Positions 1 to 5,767 of a DNA stretch of 10,890 nt are shown here, in pieces. How positions within the stretch are numbered: the first letter of the stretch is position 1; the number at the start of each line of letters is the position of its first letter. The notes under the pieces were generated by a model that saw only the letters and a program-made list of their open reading frames with translations, made no database searches and had not been told where the DNA came from. The DNA comes from Deltaproteobacteria bacterium. Lineage in GTDB: Bacteria > Desulfobacterota > Desulfuromonadia > Desulfuromonadales > BM103. The translations under genes and the position numbers were made by a program. The stretch is from contig JAFDBW010000130.1 in assembly GCA_019313105.1 (NCBI GenBank), positions 1-10,890 of the forward strand. The letters run 5' to 3'.

Positions 1-252
1 GCCCGTTCGGGGAAGCTGGCCGAACCCGACGGGGTCGGTCTGACCATCAACACGGTCACACCGGGCTTCATCGCCACGGAAATGCTGGAACATATCCCTG
101 AAAAAGTCTTGACGCAGGTCCTGTCCCATATACCCCTCGGTCGGCTCGGCAAGCCCGCAGAAGTTGCGCGCGTTGTGCACTTCCTCGCTGCTGATGCCTC
201 CTCCTACATTACAGGGCAGGTTTGGGGCGTAAATGGCGGCATGGACATGTAA
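1..252 (+). CDS. PhaB/FabG-like short-chain dehydrogenase/reductase, C-terminal end (5'-truncated)
   Basis: Open reading frame from the window edge (frame 1) to TAA at 250-252, giving the last 83 residues of a classical SDR. It contains the cofactor-side motif TVTPGFIATEM and the closing strand ending NGGMDM, typical of acetoacetyl-CoA reductases (PhaB) and beta-ketoacyl-ACP reductases (FabG). The Rossmann motif and the Ser-Tyr-Lys catalytic residues lie outside the window. It is followed 160 bases later by a second PhaB-like gene on the same strand. That gap holds no hairpin terminator or good promoter that I could see, so the two may be co-transcribed. Likely role, by family and context: NAD(P)H-dependent reduction of acetoacetyl-CoA or a related 3-ketoacyl thioester. 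Family is certain; exact substrate is not. Confidence 0.9.
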   Translation, partial: ARSGKLAEPDGVGLTINTVTPGFIATEMLEHIPEKVLTQVLSHIPLGRLGKPAEVARVVHFLAADASSYITGQVWGVNGGMDM

Positions 253-412
253 ACATCGCAATCGAAAATACTGACGAAAGAATTCTGCGGGGCAGCCCTT
301 ATCATGCCAAAGGAACGGATGTTAATTTAAGGGCAATACATTGCTGGAATGTGCCAATGACTTGCAAATCGCCCTTTAGATACAGACACCTTTGAATAGG
401 GAGTGCGTTGTA

Positions 413-1156
413 ATGAAAAAATTATCAGGAAAAATTGCCGTTGTGACAGGCGGCTCGAGAGGGATTGGCGCTGCTGTCGCCAAAGGGCTTGGCAAAGAAG
501 GGGCGACGGTGATTATCAACTACAACCATAGCCAGAAAGAAGCCGAGACGATTGTCGATGAGATCAAAGCCATGGGAAGTTTGGCCGTTGCCCTGCAGGC
601 TGATATCTCTGACGCCGAAGCGACCAAGGTCTTCATCGAGAAGGCCTTAGCCGATTTTGGCAAGATTGATATCCTGGTCAACAATGCCGGCATAACTCGC
701 GACAAAACCTTCAAAAAAATGTCTTTTGAGGAATGGCACAAGGTCATCGACACCAATCTTTCGTCGGTTTTTAACACCTGCAAGATCGCCTTGCCGTCCA
801 TGCTTGAACAAAAGTATGGCCGGATTATCAATATCAGCTCGGTGATCGGCCAGGCTGGCGGCTTTGGACAAACCAACTATGCTGCAGCAAAAGCCGGGCT
901 GGTCGGTTTCAGTAAGTCACTTGCTCTGGAAACGGCCAAAGGAGGGGTTACGGTCAATTGTATCTGTCCGGGCTATATTGCCACAGAGATGGTTAAAGCC
1001 ATGCCGGAAAATGTTCGCGAGGCAATCATTGCCATGGTTCCCATGAAGAAGCTGGGTGAGCCTGATGAAATTGCCAAAGGAGTTGTTTTTATCTGTGAAA
1101 GCGAGTACATGACGGGGCAATGCCTCAACCTGAACGGTGGGCTTTATATGTTGTAA
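413..1156 (+). CDS. phaB: Acetoacetyl-CoA reductase (SDR family, PhaB)
   Basis: Encodes 247 residues, the usual PhaB length, if started at ATG 413. This start has an AGGGAG ribosome site at 398-403, nine bases upstream; an in-frame TTG at 392 would add seven residues and overlap that site. Visible motifs: cofactor loop TGGSRGIG (12-19), NNAG (90-93), catalytic Asn115, Ser143, Tyr156 and Lys160, then CPGYIATEM and the C-terminal NLNGG. The second beta strand ends in INYN with no acidic residue, which in this family favours NADPH. Predicted cytosolic reaction: acetoacetyl-CoA + NADPH to (R)-3-hydroxybutyryl-CoA, the PHA synthase monomer. It sits in a PHA locus and ends at a terminator shared with the convergent phasin gene. 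FabG (fatty acid synthesis) is the alternative, but the context favours PhaB. Confidence 0.88.
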   Translation: MKKLSGKIAVVTGGSRGIGAAVAKGLGKEGATVIINYNHSQKEAETIVDEIKAMGSLAVALQADISDAEATKVFIEKALADFGKIDILVNNAGITRDKTFKKMSFEEWHKVIDTNLSSVFNTCKIALPSMLEQKYGRIINISSVIGQAGGFGQTNYAAAKAGLVGFSKSLALETAKGGVTVNCICPGYIATEMVKAMPENVREAIIAMVPMKKLGEPDEIAKGVVFICESEYMTGQCLNLNGGLYML

Positions 1157-1189
1157 TGCGTCGCAGGCACATCGCGGAAAGGTTGCAAT

Positions 1190-1222
1190 AAAAAAACCCT
1201 GCTTTATCAGCAGGGTTTTTTT
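1190..1222. terminator. Bidirectional rho-independent terminator
   Basis: A seven-base-pair stem, CCCTGCT (1197-1203) with AGCAGGG (1209-1215), closes a five-base loop. It is flanked by seven A on the left (1190-1196) and seven T on the right (1216-1222), so it can end transcripts from both strands. It lies between the convergent phaB (+) and phasin (-) genes, as expected. Confidence 0.93.
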
Positions 1223-1261
1223 GTTTCAGAGCCGTCGGGGCAGACGATGAGTCTCGCAGTA

Positions 1262-1783
1262 TTACTTGGTGCTGGCGGCTTTCGGTGTTTCGGCGGTCAC
1301 ATCTTTCAGACCTTTTTTGGCAAAGTCGAAGTTTTTGGTCATGAAGCTTTGAAAGATCTGAAAATTGCTGTTGAGAGCCTCGTTCCAGAAGTCAACGACC
1401 GGCTTGGCTTCCTTGGGGAGCTGTTCAGTGGTTTTCTTAAGCAAATCCTTGGTTTCTTTCTGGATAGCGTTTGACTGGCTGAAGGCGCTGTTGTACAGAG
1501 TTTCCATGGCCTCAAGACTCTTTACCGGGGCGTCCTTGGAAGTCCAGTCAATCTCGATGCTGGTCTCGACAAAGTTCTTCACGTTGGCCTGAACCTTCTG
1601 GTTCTCCTTGATGAAGAGATTGAAGGCTTTCTTACCTTCTTCCGGGACATACGGGGTGGCGCCCAGAAGCTGGTCGGCTGCTTTGGCGGTTTGGTCATAG
1701 AAGGTGCCGAGAGCTTCGAAGCTCATTCTGACGGTGTTTTTGTTGAAGTCGACAATGTCCTGAATAATTTTTTCGTTTTGCAT
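1262..1783 (-). CDS. phaP: Phasin (PHA granule-associated protein)
   Basis: A 173-residue, all-helical, Lys/Ala/Gln-rich protein without signal peptide or membrane segment. The N-terminal part (about 1-110) has the phasin-family pattern of amphipathic helices with regularly spaced Phe residues and a short Pro/Gly break (ATPYVPEEGKKAF, about 42-54). The tail after about residue 155 is Thr/Ala/Lys-rich. Phasins coat PHA granules, limit coalescence and influence granule number. ATG 1783 is preceded by AAGGAGAA at good spacing. It is transcribed away from the XRE regulator and towards the phaB terminator. Its upstream region carries two TTGTTTAA boxes in direct repeat, one over the predicted -10 hexamer, so repression by the neighbouring regulator is likely. 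Assigned from overall composition, length and locus; phasins are poorly conserved in sequence. Confidence 0.87.
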   Translation of the reverse strand: MQNEKIIQDIVDFNKNTVRMSFEALGTFYDQTAKAADQLLGATPYVPEEGKKAFNLFIKENQKVQANVKNFVETSIEIDWTSKDAPVKSLEAMETLYNSAFSQSNAIQKETKDLLKKTTEQLPKEAKPVVDFWNEALNSNFQIFQSFMTKNFDFAKKGLKDVTAETPKAASTK

Positions 1784-1851
1784 GGTTGTTCTCCTTGTCT
1801 AAGTTATGGTCCGAGAGATGCTCGAGACCGTTCAATTCGTTTCGTGATGCA

Positions 1852-1880
1852 ACTTAAACAAAAATTAAACAAACTGTCAA
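1852..1880 (-). promoter_or_regulatory. Predicted sigma70-type promoter of the phasin gene
   Basis: Read on the minus strand: perfect -35 TTGACA (1880-1875), a 17-base spacer and a weak -10 TTAAGT (1857-1852), about 69 bases upstream of the phasin ATG. The -10 and spacer overlap both TTGTTTAA boxes, so a protein bound there would block RNA polymerase. Confidence 0.6.
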
Positions 1881-1905
1881 GAAAAAAATTCATTATCTGT
1901 TTAAG
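1854..1905. promoter_or_regulatory. Candidate operator: TTAAACAA direct repeats plus one opposed half-box
   Basis: TTAAACAA occurs at 1854-1861 and again at 1865-1872, so the copies start 11 bases apart, about one helical turn. A seven-base inverse copy, TGTTTAA, occurs at 1898-1904, directly beside the -35 of the regulator promoter. The first two cover the phasin promoter and the third could mediate autoregulation. The same octamer recurs twice upstream of phaE. That the XRE regulator is the binding protein is inference. Confidence 0.5.
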
Positions 1906-1907
1906 AA

Positions 1908-1936
1908 TTGTCATTTTTACGAATGCCGGCTATAAT
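1908..1936 (+). promoter_or_regulatory. Predicted sigma70 promoter of the XRE regulator
   Basis: TTGTCA (1908-1913), a spacer of exactly 17 bases and a perfect TATAAT (1931-1936). Transcription would start near 1943, leaving a 5' leader of about 55 bases to the leader ORF and about 73 to the regulator start. Confidence 0.78.
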
Positions 1937-1998
1937 GCCCTTTCATCATCTGCCCATCTGGGCCGTTGTCAGCAGGCTGTTCCGCCATTGGAGCCCAA

Positions 1999-2019
1999 AT
2001 GAGTAAGCGACTATTATGA
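1999..2019 (+). CDS. Six-codon leader ORF overlapping the regulator start
   Basis: ATG AGT AAG CGA CTA TTA TGA (peptide MSKRLL). It has its own TGGAG ribosome site at 1989-1993, five bases before the ATG. Its stop codon (2017-2019) overlaps the regulator's ATG (2016-2018) as ATGA, the classic arrangement for translational coupling. The regulator itself has only a weak ribosome site, so ribosomes ending here could restart on it. No protein function is suggested. Confidence 0.4.
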   Translation: MSKRLL

Positions 2020-2651
2020 TTACCAAAGAACAGAAAGAACTTTTCCGCAGGAAGGTTGGTAAACTCCTGGAGCAGCGGCGCCTGGAAAAAGGCCTGAGTC
2101 GCAAAGACCTGGGAGAGACGCTCGGTTATGAAGGCAATAGCGCGATTCAAGTTGTAGCACGCTTTGAGTCCGGACGGGCCGGTGTGCCCAAGGCAAAGAT
2201 TTCCCAGTTGCTGAAGATTCTTGATATAAGGAACGAGGATTTCGGCCTGAGTGGTTCAAAATCATTAAAGACCTTTATCTCTGCCAGTGGCTTTCTCGGT
2301 TCGACCATGGCTCCCTGGAGTGATGCTATGATTGGTTTTCTGGAAAACAGCGAAGCCAACTTTGTAACCGAATCCCTTTCCGACGATGAGAATGATGATG
2401 AAAGCTCATCTGAAGAGACACAGGGCGATTTATACCAGGATCTTTTGCGTATCATGAGGCTTTATCGGGTTCAGAAACAACAGAGTCAATTCACTCTTGT
2501 CGAAAAACTCGATCTTCTTGACAGCTTGAGCGAGGGGGACGAAGAATGTCTGACGGAAATGCTTGTCGCCTTGAATATTGATCCGCAAGATGCATATCAA
2601 GCTATCGAGGGTCACCTGATGGATCAATTGAAGAGCGGCGGTGGCAAATAA
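2016..2651 (+). CDS. XRE-family helix-turn-helix regulator of the PHA locus (predicted)
   Basis: A 211-residue cytosolic protein. Residues about 8-75 form a Cro/CI-type HTH domain: KVGKLLEQRRLEKGLSRKDL, then the recognition-helix region around AIQVVARFESGRAGVPKAKI and a closing helix with LLKILDI. A low-complexity acidic linker (122-135, many Asp/Glu/Ser) joins it to a helical C-terminal domain (about 138-205) with a Leu-rich pattern, perhaps for dimerisation or ligand/granule sensing. The gene is divergent from the phasin and upstream of phaEC, where classical PHA loci often carry PhaR. However, it does not resemble PhaR, so it may be a functional substitute. Start at ATG 2016 overlaps the leader ORF stop. 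The putative operator boxes flanking it support local repression and autoregulation (inference). I do not recognise a named family for the C-terminal domain. Confidence 0.8.
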   Translation: MITKEQKELFRRKVGKLLEQRRLEKGLSRKDLGETLGYEGNSAIQVVARFESGRAGVPKAKISQLLKILDIRNEDFGLSGSKSLKTFISASGFLGSTMAPWSDAMIGFLENSEANFVTESLSDDENDDESSSEETQGDLYQDLLRIMRLYRVQKQQSQFTLVEKLDLLDSLSEGDEECLTEMLVALNIDPQDAYQAIEGHLMDQLKSGGGK

Positions 2652-2659
2652 CCACCGCC
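2637..2659 (+). other. Strong hairpin over the regulator stop codon
   Basis: A perfect eight-base-pair stem, GGCGGTGG (2637-2644) with CCACCGCC (2652-2659), has a seven-base loop that contains the TAA stop (2649-2651). No T-tract follows, so it is not a standard terminator. It may protect the 3' end of the regulator mRNA or pause transcription ahead of phaE. Confidence 0.5.
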
Positions 2660-2849
2660 CCGTCGGTAAAGGTCGTCAGAGCACTGATCTTTTATCGGTA
2701 GACAGATAAAGAGGGGGCGCCTTTAAATGGTAGGCTCCCTGCTTCCCTGAGACGCGTTCTTCTTTTGTCTTGCCAGCGCAAGCTGGGTCACGGATTGCCC
2801 TTCCTCGACTGGACCGTCAGTATTTAAATAAATATTTTGTTTTTTAATC

Positions 2850-2878
2850 TTGTTTAAAAATAGTTTTGCGTTTATAAG
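2850..2878 (+). promoter_or_regulatory. Candidate phaE promoter
   Basis: TTGTTT (2850-2855, three of six to consensus), a 17-base spacer and TATAAG (2873-2878, five of six). The -35 hexamer is itself part of a TTGTTTAA box. An alternative -10, TATCAT, lies at 2884-2889, and a TTGACT at 2901-2906 has no matching -10. This would leave a leader of about 145 bases. Confidence 0.4.
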
Positions 2879-2897
2879 ATGTTTATCATTTGTTTAA
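2850..2897. promoter_or_regulatory. Candidate operator upstream of phaE: TTGTTTAA boxes
   Basis: Exact TTGTTTAA at 2850-2857 and 2890-2897, 40 bases apart. In addition, GTTTA cores begin at 2870, 2881 and 2892, spaced exactly 11 bases. The octamer is the same as that duplicated over the phasin promoter, linking control of phasin and synthase. The region is AT-rich, so some matches could be chance. Confidence 0.45.
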
Positions 2898-3030
2898 CTC
2901 TTGACTGGCCTCCCTAGGGAAGGCTCAGGAATAAATAGTGTTAGTTGTCGCGTACCCGCCGGTATGCCTAGCCATATAAGTAACAAAAAATTCGCAATAG
3001 AAAATTTAACCGCCATAAAGGGGACAAACC

Positions 3031-4626
3031 ATGCAAGATTTTTTCAAGCAGCAAGCCGAATGGCTGAAGACCTGGCAAGAGCAACAACAGACATTGACCA
3101 AGCAGTACGCTGCCTGGGGCGAAGGGTTGGCCCAGGGCGCGCCGGGAGATTTTAGTCAACAGGTGCCAGGCAATTTTGAGGAACTGGTAAAAGCACAGCA
3201 GGAACTGTTTGAGCAATTTACAGGTTTTGGGCAGCAGATGCAGCAGAACCTTCAGCAGCTTTGGGGCGACAAGCTTCCAGAAGAGTTGCTTCGCCAATTC
3301 AACTTCAACCTGTTACAGGAATTCTACAAAAACTGGCTCGGCAATATGAAATTCCCGGGTGGTCTATCCAATCCGTTTATGCCGGGACAGAACTGGACCG
3401 ATCCGAGCAGTTTCCTGAACGACTTTATGAAGAACGAGCATCCGTTCTTTTCAACCTTCAGCAATTTCAACATGGCCGATGAAGTGCAGAAAGTTTTTGG
3501 CATGTTCGGCATGTTGCAGGGCTCTAAAATGCCCGGTGGCGATCTGTTCAGCCAGCTCTTCACCACCTATCAGGGCTTTTTCAACCAGCTGGCCAACACC
3601 GGGACAAGCAAGGGTTTTGACAAGCTGCTCGAGACCTTCAACAACTGGAAGGATCAGTCAGACAAATACCTGCTCGCTCCGCAAGTTGGTATCAACCGTG
3701 AAACGGCGCAGGATTTTTCCAAGATCATCAGCCTTTCGCTGGCCTATTTTGAGTCTTTCGCCAAGATGGGCAAGCTGATTGAGGAAACCGCCCGAAAATC
3801 AGGCAACCGCTTCCAGGCCAAGTTGGTCGAACGTTCACTTAATAATGAACCCCCGATCAAGTTCACCGATTTCTGCAACCTTTGGACCAAAGAGAATGAG
3901 GCGGTCTTCCTCGAGGTGTTCGGTAGTGAAGAGTTTGCCAACACCCAGGCGGACTTCGCCTCGGCAGGGCTGCGTCTGAAAATGCAGATCAATAAGCTGG
4001 TCGAGCAGATGATTGACCAGACGCCGATCGCTCTGAAACGCGACGTTGATCTGGCCGCCGGCGAAATAATGCAACTCAAGCGCGATTTGCGACAATCACG
4101 TAAACAGCAGGCCGTCCTGGCTGCTGAGTGTAGGATCGCTCAGGACGCAGCCGCTGCCAGCGAAGCACGCTTTGTGCAGATGGAGGCAGCCCTGACCAAG
4201 GCTCAGGCTCTTGCAGAAAATGCCGAGAAAACGACCAGGGAAGAAGTCGCCGCCAGCGAAAAACGCTTCAAGCAGATAGAGGCCGCCCTGTCCAAGGCTC
4301 AGACCCTGGCAGAAAATGCCGAGAAAACGGCCAAAGAAGAAGTCGCCGCCGGCGATAAACGCTTCAAGCAGATGGAAACCACCCTGACCAAAGTTCAGTC
4401 CCTGGCAGAAAATGCCGGGAAATCTGCCAAGGACGCGGTCGCCCGCCTCAGCACATCTGTTGAGGCTGTTGCCGCCGCTCCCAAGAAGACGGCCGCAACA
4501 GCAATCAAGAAGACCCCTGCAGCTGCAGCCCAAAAAACAACCAAAACGACTGCCAAAAAGGCATCCAAAACAACTGCTAAAAAAGCCAGCGGAACCAAAA
4601 AGTCTTCTGGCTCCCCGACTAAATAA
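3031..4626 (+). CDS. phaE: Class III PHA synthase subunit PhaE, with C-terminal repeat and histone-like extension
   Basis: A 531-residue protein; characterised PhaE proteins are about 360. Residues 1-360 match PhaE: a Gln/Trp/Phe-rich start (DFFKQQAEWLKTW), a Gly/Pro/Phe-rich middle, and the conserved C-terminal segment around PIALKRDVDLAAGEIMQLKR (332-351) known in PhaE to support PhaC. PhaE has no catalytic residues; it activates and dimerises PhaC at the granule. Beyond it lie three tandem 32-residue coiled-coil-like repeats (376-471) and a 60-residue Lys/Ala/Thr tail (472-531) with TTAKKAS-type repeats, like the DNA-binding tails of PhaF phasins and histone H1. Start ATG 3031 has AAGGGGA upstream. 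phaC follows after 14 bases, so the two are certainly co-transcribed. Annotation of the core is firm; the function of the extension is inferred. Confidence 0.92.
   Translation: MQDFFKQQAEWLKTWQEQQQTLTKQYAAWGEGLAQGAPGDFSQQVPGNFEELVKAQQELFEQFTGFGQQMQQNLQQLWGDKLPEELLRQFNFNLLQEFYKNWLGNMKFPGGLSNPFMPGQNWTDPSSFLNDFMKNEHPFFSTFSNFNMADEVQKVFGMFGMLQGSKMPGGDLFSQLFTTYQGFFNQLANTGTSKGFDKLLETFNNWKDQSDKYLLAPQVGINRETAQDFSKIISLSLAYFESFAKMGKLIEETARKSGNRFQAKLVERSLNNEPPIKFTDFCNLWTKENEAVFLEVFGSEEFANTQADFASAGLRLKMQINKLVEQMIDQTPIALKRDVDLAAGEIMQLKRDLRQSRKQQAVLAAECRIAQDAAAASEARFVQMEAALTKAQALAENAEKTTREEVAASEKRFKQIEAALSKAQTLAENAEKTAKEEVAAGDKRFKQMETTLTKVQSLAENAGKSAKDAVARLSTSVEAVAAAPKKTAATAIKKTPAAAAQKTTKTTAKKASKTTAKKASGTKKSSGSPTK
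4156..4443 (+). repeat. Three tandem 96-base repeats inside phaE
   Basis: Copies at 4156-4251, 4252-4347 and 4348-4443 each encode 32 residues with the shared pattern RF.Q.E..L.KAQ.LAENAEK..., then a basic/acidic run ending VA. Copies 1 and 2 are closest; copy 3 has diverged (Gly for Glu in the AEN-G-K segment, Thr-Thr for Ala-Ala). The pattern predicts continuous alpha-helix, probably coiled coil. Confidence 0.9.
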
Positions 4627-4640
4627 GTGAGGACCACACA

Positions 4641-5702
4641 ATGAACTATACACAGCAGTTCCAGGAATCAATGGACGAGTTCAAAACCTTTGCCGAGAAT
4701 CTGAAAAAGGGTGTCGAAAACCTGGCCTCCAGCGGCGAGGTCAAGCTGGCTCAGACCGAAAAAGAGCTGGTTTACGAGGATGGCAAGCGCAAACTTTACC
4801 GCTACCAGGCGCGCAGCAAAAAGATTTGCCCGGTTCCCATGCTGATTGTCTATGCCATGGTCAACCGCTACACGATGCTTGATCTGCAGCCCGATCGCTC
4901 AATGATCCGCAACCTGCTCGACCAGGGCCAGGATGTCTACCTGATCGACTGGGGTTATGCTGATCGCATGGATCGGCATCTGACCATGGATGATCTCATC
5001 AACGCATTTATGGACGACTGCATCAATCACATTTGCGAGCAGCACCAAATCGAATCCGTCAACCTGCTGGGAGTCTGCCAGGGTGGCACCTTTTCTGCGA
5101 TCTACTCGGCGCTGCATCCGGAGAAGGTCAAAAACCTGATCACCATGGTGGCACCGATCGATTTTGCAACCAACGACAGCCTGTTGTATGTCTGGGGCAA
5201 GGCGATGGATGTCGATCTGCTGATCGATGCCTACGGCATTGTCCCGGGCGACCTGATGAACCAGTCATTCCAGATGTTGCAGCCCTTCACCCTGACGTTT
5301 CAGAAGTACCTCAACATGGTCGATACCATGGCTGATAGCGAAACATTAGCGGCCTTCTTGCGCATGGAGAGTTGGATTTTCGACAGCCCTGACCAGCCGG
5401 GAGAAGTCTTGCGGCAGAACGCCAAGGATCTTTTTCAGGAGAACAAACTGGTCAAAGGCGAATTTGAAATCGGTGGCCAGCGGGTTGATCTGCAGCAGAT
5501 CAGCATGCCGGTTCTCTGCATCTACGCCGATTATGACACCCTGGTTCCGCCGGTTTCATCGAAGAAGCTGCTTGAGTATGTTGGCACCAAAGATAAACAG
5601 GAATTGTCCTACCCGGTAGGGCACGTCGGCATGTTCGTCTCCGGAAAAACCCAGTCGACCCTGGCCCCGAGAATCTCTGAGTGGCTCAATCAGCGTATCT
5701 GA
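4641..5702 (+). CDS. phaC: Class III poly(3-hydroxyalkanoate) synthase catalytic subunit PhaC
   Basis: A 353-residue alpha/beta-hydrolase-fold enzyme, the normal length for class III PhaC. It joins (R)-3-hydroxyacyl-CoA units, mainly 3-hydroxybutyryl-CoA, into PHA with release of CoA, on the granule surface as a complex with PhaE. The lipase-box-like motif GVCQGG (144-149) carries the nucleophile Cys146. Asp299 in DTLVPP and His328 in GHVGMF complete the triad. All three are shifted by the same three residues from Cys149-Asp302-His331 of the Allochromatium vinosum enzyme. Trp104 in LIDWGYAD and the KNLITMVAPIDF segment are also family features. ATG 4641 has GAGGA at 4629-4633. No terminator follows, so transcription may continue into the next reductase gene 65 bases on. 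Confidence 0.96.
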   Translation: MNYTQQFQESMDEFKTFAENLKKGVENLASSGEVKLAQTEKELVYEDGKRKLYRYQARSKKICPVPMLIVYAMVNRYTMLDLQPDRSMIRNLLDQGQDVYLIDWGYADRMDRHLTMDDLINAFMDDCINHICEQHQIESVNLLGVCQGGTFSAIYSALHPEKVKNLITMVAPIDFATNDSLLYVWGKAMDVDLLIDAYGIVPGDLMNQSFQMLQPFTLTFQKYLNMVDTMADSETLAAFLRMESWIFDSPDQPGEVLRQNAKDLFQENKLVKGEFEIGGQRVDLQQISMPVLCIYADYDTLVPPVSSKKLLEYVGTKDKQELSYPVGHVGMFVSGKTQSTLAPRISEWLNQRI

Positions 5703-5767
5703 AAAGCCTCTCAAATCATTCCGTCCACAAATGATGTGGCCTTATTTCACTCTAGAATGGATTAATT

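Larger units (their letters stand above)
2652..3030 (+). other. 379-base non-coding region upstream of phaE
   Basis: No ORF with coding character. From left to right: the right arm of the hairpin over the regulator stop; a possible imperfect stem at about 2712-2740 (AGGGG and GCC pairing with GGC and TCCCT, two-base bulge); a five-base-pair hairpin CCAGC/GCTGG with a GCAA tetraloop at 2773-2786; a strongly AT-rich stretch (2819-2900) holding the TTGTTTAA boxes and a candidate promoter; the palindrome TCCCTAGGGA at 2911-2920; and the phaE ribosome site AAGGGGA just before 3025. I could not match the hairpins to a known riboswitch class. Confidence 0.6.

Noticed and set aside
520..876. 118-codon open frame on the minus strand inside phaB
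   Set aside because: Shadow of the phaB coding frame; low-complexity composition with no recognisable motif, and it is fully covered by a gene with intact SDR motifs.
2766..2820. Cyclic-di-GMP (GEMM-type) riboswitch upstream of phaE
   Set aside because: A GNRA-capped stem is present, but the conserved core segments of the class are not seen and the paired second helix could not be drawn.
2901..2924. Sigma54 promoter around TTGACTGGCCTCCC
   Set aside because: Does not contain the GG and GC elements of the -24/-12 consensus at the right spacing.
4096..4671. 191-codon minus-strand frame, Gly/Phe/Cys/Leu-rich and repetitive
   Set aside because: Antisense image of the phaE repeats and Lys/Ala codons, which explains its own repeats and odd composition; no independent ribosome site or domain.
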